From NCBI RefSeq assembly GCF_009932725.1, contig NZ_BLJU01000018.1, positions 62,001-126,000 of the forward strand: a stretch of 64,000 nt of DNA, given 5' to 3'. The notes under the pieces were generated by a model. That model was not told where the DNA came from, made no database searches, and saw nothing but the letters and a program-made list of their open reading frames with translations. This DNA comes from Pseudomonas yangonensis. GTDB taxonomy: Bacteria > Pseudomonadota > Gammaproteobacteria > Pseudomonadales > Pseudomonadaceae. Positions 7,807 through 16,644 of this stretch are shown in pieces; positions within the stretch are counted from its first letter, which is position 1; each line of letters begins with the position of its first letter. The translations under genes were made by a program, and so were the position numbers.

Positions 7807-9465
7807 ATGTACGTATATGACCAGTACGATCAAAAGATCGTCGAGGATCGCGTCAAGCAGTTCCGCGATCAAACCCGCCGCTACCTCGCCGGAGAGCTGA
7901 GCGGCGAGGAATTCCGTCCGCTGCGCCTGCAGAACGGTCTGTATATCCAGCGCTACGCGCCCATGCTGCGCATCGCTGTGCCTTATGGCCTGCTGTCGTC
8001 TACTCAGGTGCGCATGCTGGCCAAGATAGCCCGCGACTACGACAAGGGCTATGCCCATATCAGCACCCGCCAGAACGTTCAGTACAACTGGCCGGAGCTG
8101 GAAGACGTGCCGGAGATTCTCGCCGAACTGGCCACCGTGCAGATGCACGCCATCCAGACCAGCGGCAACTGCATACGCAACACCACCACCGACCAGTTCG
8201 CCGGCGTAGCCAAGGACGAGATCGTCGATCCGCGCCCCTGGTGCGAAATCATCCGTCAGTGGTCGACCTTCCACCCCGAATTCAGCCACCTGCCGCGCAA
8301 GTTCAAGATCGCCGTCAACGGCGCCGTCAGCGACCGCGCCGCCATCGAAGTGCATGACATCGGCCTGGAAGCGGTGAAGAACGAGGCTGGCGAGCTGGGC
8401 TTTCGCGTGTCCGTCGGCGGCGGCCTGGGCCGTACCCCGATCGTCGGCAGCTTCATCAACGAATTCCTGCCCTGGCAGCACCTGATCAGCTATCTCGACG
8501 CCATCCTGCGCGTGTACAACCGCTATGGCCGTCGTGACAACAAGTACAAGGCGCGCATCAAGATTCTGGTCAAGGCACTGACCCCCGAGGTATTCGCCGA
8601 GCGCGTGAACGCCGAGTGGGCGCACCTCAAGGATGGCCCGACCACCCTGACCGAGGCCGAGGTCGCTCGCGTCGCCGCGCATTTCGTCGACCCGGCCTAC
8701 CAGGCCCTGAACGACGAAGACGCCCTGCTCGCTCAGCAGGACGCCGAGCACCCGGGTTTCGCCCGCTGGCGCCAGCGCAATACCTTCGCCCACAAGAAGC
8801 CCGGCTACGTCGCCGTGACCCTGTCGCTCAAGCCCACCGGCGTGGCGCCGGGCGACGTCACCGACAAGCAACTCGATGCCATCGCCGACCTGGCCGACCG
8901 CTATTCGTTCGGTGAAGTGCGCAACAGCCACAACCAGAACATCATCCTCGCCGACGTCGAGCAGCGTCAGCTGCTGACCCTGTGGGGCGAGCTGCGTGAG
9001 CAGGGCTTCGCCACGCCGAATGTGGGCCTTTTGACCGATATCATCTGCTGCCCGGGCGGTGATTTCTGCTCGCTGGCCAACGCCAAGTCGATCCCGGTGG
9101 CCGAAGCCATTCAGCGCCGCTTCGACGATCTCGACTATCTGTTCGACATCGGCGATATCGACCTGAACATCTCCGGCTGCATGAACGCCTGCGGTCACCA
9201 CCACGTCGGTCATATCGGCATCCTCGGCGTGGACAAGAAAGGCCAGGAGTTCTATCAGGTCTCGCTCGGCGGCAGCGCCGGTCGCGAAGCCAGCCTGGCG
9301 CAGATTCTCGGCCCGTCCTTCGCCCAGGACGACATGCCGGACGTGATCGACAAGATCATCAAGGTCTACGTCGAGCAACGCACCGAAGAAGAAAGCTTCC
9401 TCGATACCTATCGCCGCATCGGTATCGACCCGTTCAAGGAGCGCGTCTATGCAGCGAATCATTAA
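7807..9465 (+). CDS. cysI: Sulfite reductase hemoprotein subunit
   Basis: 552 residues, the short bacterial CysI/NirA-type enzyme reducing sulfite to sulfide with siroheme and a [4Fe-4S] cluster. Tandem ferredoxin-like half-domains and siroheme-binding domains are present; the cluster ligands are visible as C-x5-C (C-P-G-G-D-F-C, about 414-420) and C-x3-C (C-M-N-A-C, about 458-462), followed by G-H-H-H-V-G. Start at MYVYDQ because ACAGGA precedes it; an in-frame ATG 11 codons earlier is poorly placed. The DUF934 gene overlaps its 3' end by 17 bases, the usual pseudomonad arrangement. Cys regulon control (CysB) is expected but no operator was identified with confidence in the 235-base upstream gap. 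Confidence 0.96.
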   Translation: MYVYDQYDQKIVEDRVKQFRDQTRRYLAGELSGEEFRPLRLQNGLYIQRYAPMLRIAVPYGLLSSTQVRMLAKIARDYDKGYAHISTRQNVQYNWPELEDVPEILAELATVQMHAIQTSGNCIRNTTTDQFAGVAKDEIVDPRPWCEIIRQWSTFHPEFSHLPRKFKIAVNGAVSDRAAIEVHDIGLEAVKNEAGELGFRVSVGGGLGRTPIVGSFINEFLPWQHLISYLDAILRVYNRYGRRDNKYKARIKILVKALTPEVFAERVNAEWAHLKDGPTTLTEAEVARVAAHFVDPAYQALNDEDALLAQQDAEHPGFARWRQRNTFAHKKPGYVAVTLSLKPTGVAPGDVTDKQLDAIADLADRYSFGEVRNSHNQNIILADVEQRQLLTLWGELREQGFATPNVGLLTDIICCPGGDFCSLANAKSIPVAEAIQRRFDDLDYLFDIGDIDLNISGCMNACGHHHVGHIGILGVDKKGQEFYQVSLGGSAGREASLAQILGPSFAQDDMPDVIDKIIKVYVEQRTEEESFLDTYRRIGIDPFKERVYAANH

Positions 9466-9946
9466 GAACGGTCAGGTGGTCGACGAAACCTGGCACCTGC
9501 TGGCCAAGGACGTGACCCTGGACGTCATTCCCAACTGCGACGACATCATCGTCCCGCTAGCCCTGTGGCGCGAGCATGCCCATGCGCTCAAGGCCCGCGA
9601 CGGCGGTCTCGGTGTATGGCTGGAAGCCGGTGACGAGGTCGAGGAAATCGCCGAAGACCTCGCGCACTTCCAGGTCATCGCCCTGGAGTTCCCGGCCTTC
9701 ACCGATGGCCGTCACTCCTCCAGCGCCTACCTGCTGCGCACCCGCTACGGCTACAAAGGCGAAGTCCGCGCCATCGGCGACGTGCTGCGCGATCAGCTGT
9801 TCGCCCTGCGCCGCGTCGGCTTCGATGCCTTCGCCCTGCGCGCGGACAAGGACCCGTTTGATGCGCTGAAGGCCTTCGAGGACTACAGCGAGGTCTATCA
9901 GGCTTCGGCCGACGAACCGCAACCGCTGTTCCGCCGCCGCGCCTGA
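9449..9946 (+). CDS. DUF934 protein, partner of CysI
   Basis: 165 residues; starts inside the end of cysI (17-base overlap), so the two are translationally coupled. The sequence D-G-R-x-S-S-x-A-Y-L-L-R-x-R-Y-G-Y-x-G-E-x-R-A-I-G-D-V-L-R-D-Q is the core of DUF934. Members nearly always sit next to a siroheme sulfite reductase; an electron-delivery or assembly role has been suggested but is not established. No cofactor motif is visible. Confidence 0.93.
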   Translation: MQRIIKNGQVVDETWHLLAKDVTLDVIPNCDDIIVPLALWREHAHALKARDGGLGVWLEAGDEVEEIAEDLAHFQVIALEFPAFTDGRHSSSAYLLRTRYGYKGEVRAIGDVLRDQLFALRRVGFDAFALRADKDPFDALKAFEDYSEVYQASADEPQPLFRRRA

Positions 9947-9969
9947 TCGCCGCTGGCAAATCGACTGAA

Positions 9970-9995
9970 ACGCCCCGACTGGTTCGGGGCGTTTT
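9970..9995 (+). terminator. Rho-independent terminator of the cysI unit
   Basis: ACGCCCCGA pairs with TTCGGGGCGT around CTGG, followed by TTTA. It closes the cysI-DUF934 unit. Confidence 0.8.
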
Positions 9996-10085
9996 ACTTT
10001 GTAGGGACCGCTCAGGCAAATGGGTCGAACCGTACCGCGTTGGTGAAGTCGGACTCTATAAGCCCATCGCTTAGGGAGAATCGCC

Positions 10086-10487
10086 ATGAAACATGACTGG
10101 GATCTGATCGAACGCCTGCTGCACGAGGCGCAGAACTCCGCCGGTAAACCCTTCGCCCCGCGTCGCTACGCCGAGGACCTGGCCGAAGAGCATGAAAGTG
10201 CCGGCGAACCCGTGGACGATCTCGACCATCTGCGCGCCGAGGCCGCCCGCTACGAGGCCCGCCTGCTGCACAACGGCTTCATCGAGCCGCGCCCGGAGGA
10301 AGAAGGCGGCAACGGCGAGAACTTCATCCTTACCGCGCGCGGCGCACAATTGCTGAGCATGCTCGACAGCAGCATCCCCGGCAGCGAGCACCCGCGCGAA
10401 GTGCTCGACGAGGCTGGCGAAGCGGCGCTGACGCCCGAGGTGTTCGACCGCCTGGCGCCCAAGGCCAATCTCAGCGAAACCGGCTGA
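10086..10487 (+). CDS. DUF2513-like winged-helix protein
   Basis: 133 residues. It starts M-K-H-D-W-D-L-I-E-R-L-L and contains Y-E-A-R-L-L-H-N-G-F-I-E-P and L-T-A-R-G-A-Q-L-L, in the order of the DUF2513 family (M-K-R-D-x-x-L, then a winged helix, then L-T-x-x-G). AGGGAGAA lies just before the ATG. It is a stand-alone unit between two terminators. A DNA-binding or anti-restriction-like role is guesswork; call it conserved and uncharacterised. Confidence 0.7.
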   Translation: MKHDWDLIERLLHEAQNSAGKPFAPRRYAEDLAEEHESAGEPVDDLDHLRAEAARYEARLLHNGFIEPRPEEEGGNGENFILTARGAQLLSMLDSSIPGSEHPREVLDEAGEAALTPEVFDRLAPKANLSETG

Positions 10488-10506
10488 CAGGCTGCGCACA
10501 AACAAA

Positions 10507-10540
10507 AACGCCGCGCCCTGTGCAGGGCGCGGCGTTTTGC
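10507..10540. terminator. Strong bidirectional terminator
   Basis: A perfect inverted repeat with 14-base arms (10507-10520 and 10523-10536) that starts AACGCCGCGCCCTG, with T-rich runs on both sides (AAAAA before, TTTT after). It separates the convergent DUF2513-like and DEAD-box genes. Confidence 0.85.
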
Positions 10541-10572
10541 TGATCCAGCGGCAAGGCATCGAGCCTGGCGGA

Positions 10573-12255
10573 TCAATCCTCGCGGTAGCGACGCAGTTTC
10601 AGCGCCTTGCCGGCCACGCGGGTGTCCTTCAGTTTGCCGAGCAGACGGTCCAGGCCGTCTTCCGGCAGCTCGACCAGACTGAAGGTCTCGCGGATCTGGA
10701 TGCGACCGATGGCTTCGCGCGCCAGGCCGCCCTCGTTGAGGATGGCGCCGAGCAGGTTCTTCGCGGCGATGCCGTCGCGAGTACCCAGCGCGGTACGGCA
10801 GCGTACACGACCCTCGGCCAGCGGCAGCGGCGCACGGCGTTCGCGGTATTCACCGCGCTCGCCGCCACGATCACCATCACGCTCGCGACGCTCACGCGGC
10901 GCACCACCAACACCCGGCACCAGCGGCTGCTCGCGCTCGACGCTGGCCAGATCCAGCGCCTGACCGTTGGTGGCCTTCTTCAACAGCGCGGCGGCCAGCG
11001 CGCGCGGGCTGCAGCCGATGTCGGCGGTCAGGCGGTCGAGCAGATCGCCATGGCTGGCTTCGGCGTCCGCAACCAGCGGCGCCAGGCTGCTGGTCAGCTT
11101 CTTGATACGGGCATCGAGCACCTGCTGGGCGTTCGGCAGCTTGACCTCGCCCACCTTCTGCCCGGTGACTCGCTCGATCACCTGCAGCATGCGGCGCTCG
11201 CGCGGGGTCACCAGCAGCAGCGCACGGCCATCGCGACCGGCGCGGCCGGTACGGCCGATACGGTGCACGTAGGATTCCGGGTCGTACGGCATGTCGACGT
11301 TGAACACGTGGGTGATGCGCGGCACGTCGATACCACGGGCGGCGACGTCGGTGGCGACGACGATGTCCAGACGGCCGTCCTTGAGCGACTCGATCACGCG
11401 CTCACGCTGGTTCTGGGCGATATCACCGTTCAGCGCAGCGGCCTTGAAGCCCTTGGCTTCCAGCGCGGAGGCCAGGTCCAGGGTAGCCTGCTTGGTGCGT
11501 ACGAAGGCGATCAGCGCGTCGAAATCCTCGACTTCCAGCAGACGCAACACGGCGTTGGTCTTCTGGTCGGCGTGGATCATCAGGTGCGCCTGCTCGATGC
11601 GCGAGACGGTCTGGGTCTTGGCCGCGATCTTGATGTGCTGCGGCTCGCGCAGGTGCTTCTCGGCGATGGCGCGGATCGAATGCGGCAGGGTTGCGGAGAA
11701 CAGTACGCTCTGACGGCTTTCCGGCATGGCTTCGAAGATGATCTCCAGATCGTCCATGAAGCCCAGCTTGAGCATCTCGTCGGCTTCGTCGAGTACCAGA
11801 TGCTGAATGGTGGACAGCACCTTTTCGTCACGACGCAGGTGGTCGACCAGACGGCCCGGAGTGGCGACGATGATCTGCGCGCCCTGGCGGATGGCCTTGA
11901 GCTGCGGGCCCATCGGCGCGCCGCCATAGACGGCGACGACGTTCACGCCCGGCATTTGCTTGGAATAGGTTTCGAAGGCGGTGGCCACCTGCAGGGCCAG
12001 TTCGCGGGTCGGCGCGAGGATCAGCACCTGCGGCTCGCGCTTGGCCGGGTCGATCTTGCTCAGCAGTGGCAGTGCGAAGGCCGCGGTCTTGCCGGTACCG
12101 GTCTGCGCCTGGCCGATCATGTCGTGGCCGGCGAGGATCACCGGAATGGCCTGCGACTGGATCGGGGATGGCTCTTCGTAACCAACGGCGGTCAGAGCGG
12201 CGAGAATATTGGGGTGAAGTCCGAGCGCGGCGAAGCCGCCGATTTCCTGGGTCAT
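10573..12255 (-). CDS. deaD: DEAD-box ATP-dependent RNA helicase (DeaD/CsdA type)
   Basis: 560 residues. Helicase motifs in order: Q-motif (F-x-x-L-G, P-S-P-I-Q), A-Q-T-G-T-G-K-T (motif I), P-T-R-E-L-A, D-E-A-D (II), S-A-T-L (III), A-T-D-V-A-A-R-G-I-D-V (V) and H-R-I-G-R-T-G-R-A-G-R (VI). After a low-complexity Arg/Glu/Gly-rich linker (about 430-475) comes a DbpA/CsdA-type RNA-binding domain (about 475-560), which marks DeaD/CsdA proteins rather than RhlB or RhlE. Such proteins help ribosome assembly and mRNA decay, especially in the cold. A leader of about 300 bases without a gene precedes it. Confidence 0.93.
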   Translation of the reverse strand: MTQEIGGFAALGLHPNILAALTAVGYEEPSPIQSQAIPVILAGHDMIGQAQTGTGKTAAFALPLLSKIDPAKREPQVLILAPTRELALQVATAFETYSKQMPGVNVVAVYGGAPMGPQLKAIRQGAQIIVATPGRLVDHLRRDEKVLSTIQHLVLDEADEMLKLGFMDDLEIIFEAMPESRQSVLFSATLPHSIRAIAEKHLREPQHIKIAAKTQTVSRIEQAHLMIHADQKTNAVLRLLEVEDFDALIAFVRTKQATLDLASALEAKGFKAAALNGDIAQNQRERVIESLKDGRLDIVVATDVAARGIDVPRITHVFNVDMPYDPESYVHRIGRTGRAGRDGRALLLVTPRERRMLQVIERVTGQKVGEVKLPNAQQVLDARIKKLTSSLAPLVADAEASHGDLLDRLTADIGCSPRALAAALLKKATNGQALDLASVEREQPLVPGVGGAPRERRERDGDRGGERGEYRERRAPLPLAEGRVRCRTALGTRDGIAAKNLLGAILNEGGLAREAIGRIQIRETFSLVELPEDGLDRLLGKLKDTRVAGKALKLRRYRED

Positions 12256-12567
12256 GGGTCTGCCTCAAGTGCATCCGCAAAGACCCATGTTCCAAAGCTG
12301 CGCATGCCGTGCAAGACCTTTTGGGTCACCCTGGCAGCCTGGTCGGCGGGGATTTGCGAAAACGTGATGAAAGTGAATCGTCAAGGATAGTCCGCTGGGG
12401 ACTGGCTGCCGGAAGTTAATTTCCCGGGCGAGTTGCACTACCTGAACGTGGCCAGTGAATTGGCCGGCGCGCATCATACCGGAAATTCCTGATCAAGGTG
12501 CTGTTTTTTGTGGCCTGCCTCTCTAGCGACGACCTTTCACGCCGCTGCAAGCGACGTCAGAACGGCC
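12256..12567 (-). promoter_or_regulatory. 312-base gene-free leader upstream of deaD
   Basis: No open frame or tRNA was found here. Cold-shock helicase mRNAs in other bacteria often have long regulatory 5' leaders, so this is a candidate for one. No promoter could be fixed by eye. Confidence 0.4.
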
Positions 12568-13341
12568 TCATGTTGCCGGACGCAGCGCCTCGATCAGGCT
12601 TTGCAGGGAGTAGCCCAGGCGCGGCGCCAATTCACCCGCGCGCACCTGCAAACGCCCCATGTTCAGGCGCTGGTCGAGGTCTGCCGGAATCAGCAGCACC
12701 ACGTTGCCCTCCTTCACCGGGCACTCCCAGTAGTGCCGGTGATAGAGCCCACGCAACAGTGCCGCGCCCAGCGGCTTGCCGTCGTTGCCTGCCCATTGGT
12801 TGATGATCAGCCACCCGCCCGGGTTGAGCTTCTCGCGGCACCGATCGAGAAAGCGCCAGGCCAGATGCCCGGCGCCGGGCCCCTGATCGGTGTACAGATC
12901 GAGAAAGATCAGGTCGGCGGTTTCCGCGCTGTCGAGCAGTTCGGTGGCATCACCAATGCGAATGGTCAGCCGCGGGTCATCGTCGAGCCCGAGAAAATCC
13001 ATGGCCAGGCGCGGTACATCCGGGCGCAGCTCGATGGCCTCGACATCCTCCAGCGGCAGGAACTTGAGGCAGGCCTGAGTCAGGTTACCGGCGCCCAGAC
13101 CGAGAAACAGTGCAGTTTCCGGCGCATCGTGGCACAACGCGCCCAGCAGCATGGCGCGGGTGTAGTCGTATTCGAGCCAGCTGGGATCGCCCTGAAAAAC
13201 GCAGCTCTGCTCGATGGCATCTCCGAACTCGAGGAAGCGGTAGGCACCGATCTGCACCACGCGAATCACCCCGAAGGCATCGCGCACCTCGGCCAGCAGC
13301 ACCTCGTCCTGCAATTCGTCCTCTGGCGGCAACCCTGGCAT
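12568..13341 (-). CDS. Spermidine synthase-like SAM-dependent enzyme
   Basis: 257 residues with a Rossmann fold of the SpeE family: A-L-F-L-G-L-G-A-G-N-L-T (motif I), V-E-A-I-E-L-R-P-D-V, then I-R-I-G-D-A-T-E-L-L and D-L-I-F-L-D-L-Y. The start MPGLPPEDE is taken because GGGAGAGG lies six bases upstream. True SpeE has an H-G-x2-Q near the N-terminus and conserved acidic residues for the diamine; these are not obvious here, so it may be a methyltransferase or other SpeE-like protein rather than a polyamine synthase. It reads away from the DAHP synthase gene. Confidence 0.8.
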   Translation of the reverse strand: MPGLPPEDELQDEVLLAEVRDAFGVIRVVQIGAYRFLEFGDAIEQSCVFQGDPSWLEYDYTRAMLLGALCHDAPETALFLGLGAGNLTQACLKFLPLEDVEAIELRPDVPRLAMDFLGLDDDPRLTIRIGDATELLDSAETADLIFLDLYTDQGPGAGHLAWRFLDRCREKLNPGGWLIINQWAGNDGKPLGAALLRGLYHRHYWECPVKEGNVVLLIPADLDQRLNMGRLQVRAGELAPRLGYSLQSLIEALRPAT

Positions 13342-13617
13342 CGATACCTCTCCCTCAATGACATCCCACAGCATAGAAGCCGGGCTAAAGAGCCGATTGT
13401 CATGGATGCGAACGCCCCGGGTCACGCGTTATTTCCCGCGCCTGCGCTGCCATCCATCTCAATCAGGCTCAGCCCCTGGTGCCTCGCGGTGTCGCGATGG
13501 CAAGGGTGCGCTGCGAATGCCCGAGCCATCTTGTCTTTCAGCCATCGCGGCCAGGCATCTAGCAGCGCTTATCGGTTACCATGCGCCCTTCGCCTGATCA
13601 ATCGCTAGAGCCACAGC

Positions 13618-14964
13618 ATGTCGCACGCCTGGAGTCCCGATAGCTGGAGGGCCAAGCCCATCCAGCAGCAGCCCGAATACCCTGAAGCCGCTCACCTTGC
13701 CCGTGTCGAGCAGACCCTGGCCGGCTACCCGCCGCTGGTGTTCGCGGGCGAGGCGCGCGAGCTGCGCCGCCAGTTCGCCGAGGTCACCCAGGGCCGCGCC
13801 TTCCTGCTGCAGGGCGGCGACTGCGCCGAGAGCTTCGCCGAGTTTTCCGCCGCGAAAATACGCGACACCTTCAAGGTGCTGCTGCAGATGGCCATCGTCA
13901 TGACCTTCGCGGCCGGCTGCCCGGTGGTCAAGGTCGGACGCATGGCTGGCCAGTTCGCCAAGCCGCGCTCGTCCGGTAGCGAAACCATCGATGGCGTCAC
14001 CCTGCCCGCCTACCGCGGCGATATCGTCAACGGCATCGGCTTCGACGCCGCAAGCCGCGTGCCCGATCCGGAGCGCCTGCTGCAGGCCTATCACCAGGCC
14101 ACCGCCAGCCTCAACCTGCTGCGCGCCTTCGCCCAGGGCGGTTTCGCCGACGTGCACCAGGTGCACCAGTGGAACCTCGACTTCATCGCCAACTCGGCGC
14201 TTTCCGAGAAGTATCACCAGCTCGCCAACCGCATCGACGAAACCCTCGCCTTCATGCGCGCAGTCGGTATGGACAGCGCGCCACAGCTGCGCGAAGTCAG
14301 CTTCTTCACCGCGCACGAAGCGCTGCTGCTCAACTACGAAGAGGCCTTCGTGCGTCGTGACAGCCTCACCGGCCGCTGGTACGACTGCTCCGCGCATATG
14401 CTGTGGATCGGCGACCGCACCCGTCAGCTGGACGGCGCCCACGTCGAGTTCATGCGCGGTATCGAGAACCCCATCGGCGTCAAGGTCGGCCCGAGCATGG
14501 ACCCGGACGAACTGATCCGCCTGATCGACACCCTCAACCCGGACAACGATCCGGGCCGCCTCAACCTGATCGTGCGCATGGGCGCCGACAAGGTGGAAGC
14601 GCACTTCCCGCGCCTGCTGCGCAAGATCAAGGAAGAAGGCCGCCAGGTGCTGTGGAGCTCCGACCCCATGCACGGCAACACCATCAAGGCCAGCAGCGGC
14701 CACAAGACCCGCGACTTCGCGCAGATTCTCAGCGAAGTCCGGCAGTTCTTCGCCGTGCACCAGGCCGAAGGCACCTATGCCGGCGGCATCCATATCGAGA
14801 TGACCGGGCAGAACGTCACCGAATGCATCGGCGGCTCACGCCCGATTACCGAGGACGGTCTGTCCGACCGCTACCACACCCATTGCGACCCGCGCATGAA
14901 CGCCGACCAGTCGCTGGAGCTGGCGTTCATGATCGCCGAAACGCTCAAACAGGTGCGCCGCTAG
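13618..14964 (+). CDS. 3-deoxy-7-phosphoheptulonate synthase, class II (plant type)
   Basis: 448 residues; condenses phosphoenolpyruvate and erythrose 4-phosphate, the first step of aromatic biosynthesis. Class II features: L-Q-G-G-D-C-A-E-S-F (metal Cys), R-V-G-R-M-A-G-Q-F-A-K-P-R, H-Q-W-N-L-D-F, D-P-M-H-G-N-T and the C-terminal T-H-C-D-P-R-M-N. The length matches short-core type II enzymes. Pseudomonads carry such enzymes in addition to class I ones, often linked to secondary metabolism such as phenazines or quinolones, but nothing of that kind is adjacent here. Its stop overlaps the convergent YcaQ gene by four bases. Confidence 0.95.
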   Translation: MSHAWSPDSWRAKPIQQQPEYPEAAHLARVEQTLAGYPPLVFAGEARELRRQFAEVTQGRAFLLQGGDCAESFAEFSAAKIRDTFKVLLQMAIVMTFAAGCPVVKVGRMAGQFAKPRSSGSETIDGVTLPAYRGDIVNGIGFDAASRVPDPERLLQAYHQATASLNLLRAFAQGGFADVHQVHQWNLDFIANSALSEKYHQLANRIDETLAFMRAVGMDSAPQLREVSFFTAHEALLLNYEEAFVRRDSLTGRWYDCSAHMLWIGDRTRQLDGAHVEFMRGIENPIGVKVGPSMDPDELIRLIDTLNPDNDPGRLNLIVRMGADKVEAHFPRLLRKIKEEGRQVLWSSDPMHGNTIKASSGHKTRDFAQILSEVRQFFAVHQAEGTYAGGIHIEMTGQNVTECIGGSRPITEDGLSDRYHTHCDPRMNADQSLELAFMIAETLKQVRR

Positions 14965-16157
14965 GCAACAGGTACGCCGAGCGTTTTCACGCTCGGCGCC
15001 AGCCACACCTCATCCAGCCCCAGCCAGTGCGCCAGCGCACGCAGCGAATCGCCCAGCGCCAGGCGCGCCTCCTCGCTCAATACCGCTTCCTCCAGATGCA
15101 CGGCATGCACCGCCAGGCGCCCGGCGGCGCGCTCGCTGCGCAGGTCGACACGGGCCAGCAGACGCTCGTGATGCAGGAAGGGCAGCACGTAATAGCCGTA
15201 TACGCGTTTGGCTTGCGGGGTGTAGATCTCCAGGCGGTAGCGGAAGCCGAACAGCCGTTCGGTGCGATCACGCTCCCAGATCAGCGAGTCGAACGGCGAC
15301 AACAACGCGCTGTGACGGATGCGCCGAGGCAGGCGCGGCTCACCCCGACAGTAGGCCAGCTGCCGCCAGCCCTGCACCGCGACCGGCTGCAACTCGCCCG
15401 CCTCCACCAGCTCGGCGATGCGCCGCTTGCTGTCGCCGGCATCGAGCCGGTAGTAGTCACGCAAATCCTTCTCCGTCGCCACACCCAGCGCATCGGCCGA
15501 ACGCAGCAACAGGCGCCGCTGCGCCTCGTCCTCATCCAGCTCGGCGTGATTGAGCAGCTCGCCAGGGATGACACGCTCCGGCAGATCGTAGAGGCGTTCA
15601 AAACCACGACGGCCGGCAACGGTGACTTCGCCTGCCGCGAACAGCCATTCCAGCGCCATCTTTTCCGCGCTCCAGTCCCACCAGGGGCCGGCCTTCTCGG
15701 TACGGCTGGAGAGACTGCCGGCACCCAGCGCGCCGCGCTCGCGCACAGCCTGTAGGACGTCGTTGATCACCTCGCGCCGCTCCGCGCCGAAGCGAGCCAG
15801 GCCCGGGTAGATGCCCTGGCCAGCGGCGGCCCGGCGCATGCGCCAGCGCAGCAGCGGGTAAAGCTCCAGCGGCAACAGCGAAGCCTCGTGCCCCCAGTAC
15901 TCGAACAGGCGCCGACGGCGCGCCCGGCCCCAGGCCAGCTCGTCGAGGTGTTCGGCCTGATAATGGCCAAGGCGGGAAAACGCCGGCAGATAATGCGAGC
16001 GCACCAGGGCGTTGACCGAATCGATCTGCAGCACGCCGAGACGCTCGATCTGCGCCTGCAAATGCTTATGGGCGACGGCGCCGCGCGGGGTACGGCCAAA
16101 ACCCTGAGCAGCCAGGGCCAGGCGGCGCGCTTCGGCGAGAGATAGTGAGAGCGTCAT
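14961..16157 (-). CDS. YcaQ/AlkZ-family DNA glycosylase (winged-helix, HTH_42)
   Basis: 398 residues, close to E. coli YcaQ (about 410), which unhooks interstrand crosslinks and removes bulky N7 adducts. The catalytic Q-x-D motif is present in R-L-G-V-L-Q-I-D-S-V-N near residue 44, followed by a stretch rich in basic and aromatic residues typical of the tandem winged helices. The ATG at 16157 begins the conserved MTLSLSLAEARRLAL; the frame stays open upstream but looks like GC-rich noise. A DUF3291 gene follows upstream on the same strand. Confidence 0.88.
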   Translation of the reverse strand: MTLSLSLAEARRLALAAQGFGRTPRGAVAHKHLQAQIERLGVLQIDSVNALVRSHYLPAFSRLGHYQAEHLDELAWGRARRRRLFEYWGHEASLLPLELYPLLRWRMRRAAAGQGIYPGLARFGAERREVINDVLQAVRERGALGAGSLSSRTEKAGPWWDWSAEKMALEWLFAAGEVTVAGRRGFERLYDLPERVIPGELLNHAELDEDEAQRRLLLRSADALGVATEKDLRDYYRLDAGDSKRRIAELVEAGELQPVAVQGWRQLAYCRGEPRLPRRIRHSALLSPFDSLIWERDRTERLFGFRYRLEIYTPQAKRVYGYYVLPFLHHERLLARVDLRSERAAGRLAVHAVHLEEAVLSEEARLALGDSLRALAHWLGLDEVWLAPSVKTLGVPVA

Positions 16158-16171
16158 GGCGACCCAGCCTA

Positions 16172-16618
16172 TCAGGCCGGCGCCGCGAACGCATGGCGAA
16201 AGGTGAAGGCCTGCTGCGTGGCGCCATGCTCGCGCAAGTGCGCCAGACGCTCGGCCGCCTCGACCACGTCCGGACGATGCCCGGCCGGCACCCACCACAA
16301 TACCTGGTGCGCCTGTTCGACGCGCCCGAACCATTCGCGGCGGCGCTTGAGCATCTCGGTGTGCGCCGATTTGTAGACGTAATCGCTGAGCGACTGCACG
16401 TCCTGCCAGAGCGACATGTTCACCAGCACTTCATCACCGAACGGGCGGATCGCCGTGGCGTCGCCCGCCTCGTCCTGCAAACGCCAGACATAGCCGGGCG
16501 AGCCTTCGGCCAGTGCATTGATACGCTCCAGATTGGCGACGAAGTCAGCCATCTCCGGTGATTCCAACGGCGCCTTCATCCAGGCGATGTTCAGTTGGGC
16601 CAAATGATAAGCGGACAA
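16172..16618 (-). CDS. DUF3291 protein (dimeric alpha-beta barrel)
   Basis: 148 residues beginning H-L-A-Q-L-N-I-A-W-M-K-A-P-L-E-S-P, with S-P-G-Y-V-W-R-L-Q-D-E and V-N-M-S-L-W-Q-D-V-x-S-L-x-x-Y-V-Y, the landmarks of DUF3291, which is related to antibiotic-biosynthesis monooxygenase (ABM) barrels. No catalytic residues can be named. It lies 14 bases upstream of the YcaQ gene and probably shares its transcript. Confidence 0.85.
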   Translation of the reverse strand: MSAYHLAQLNIAWMKAPLESPEMADFVANLERINALAEGSPGYVWRLQDEAGDATAIRPFGDEVLVNMSLWQDVQSLSDYVYKSAHTEMLKRRREWFGRVEQAHQVLWWVPAGHRPDVVEAAERLAHLREHGATQQAFTFRHAFAAPA

Positions 16619-16644
16619 ATTCCAGACTCCTTGCGAGCGAGCTA

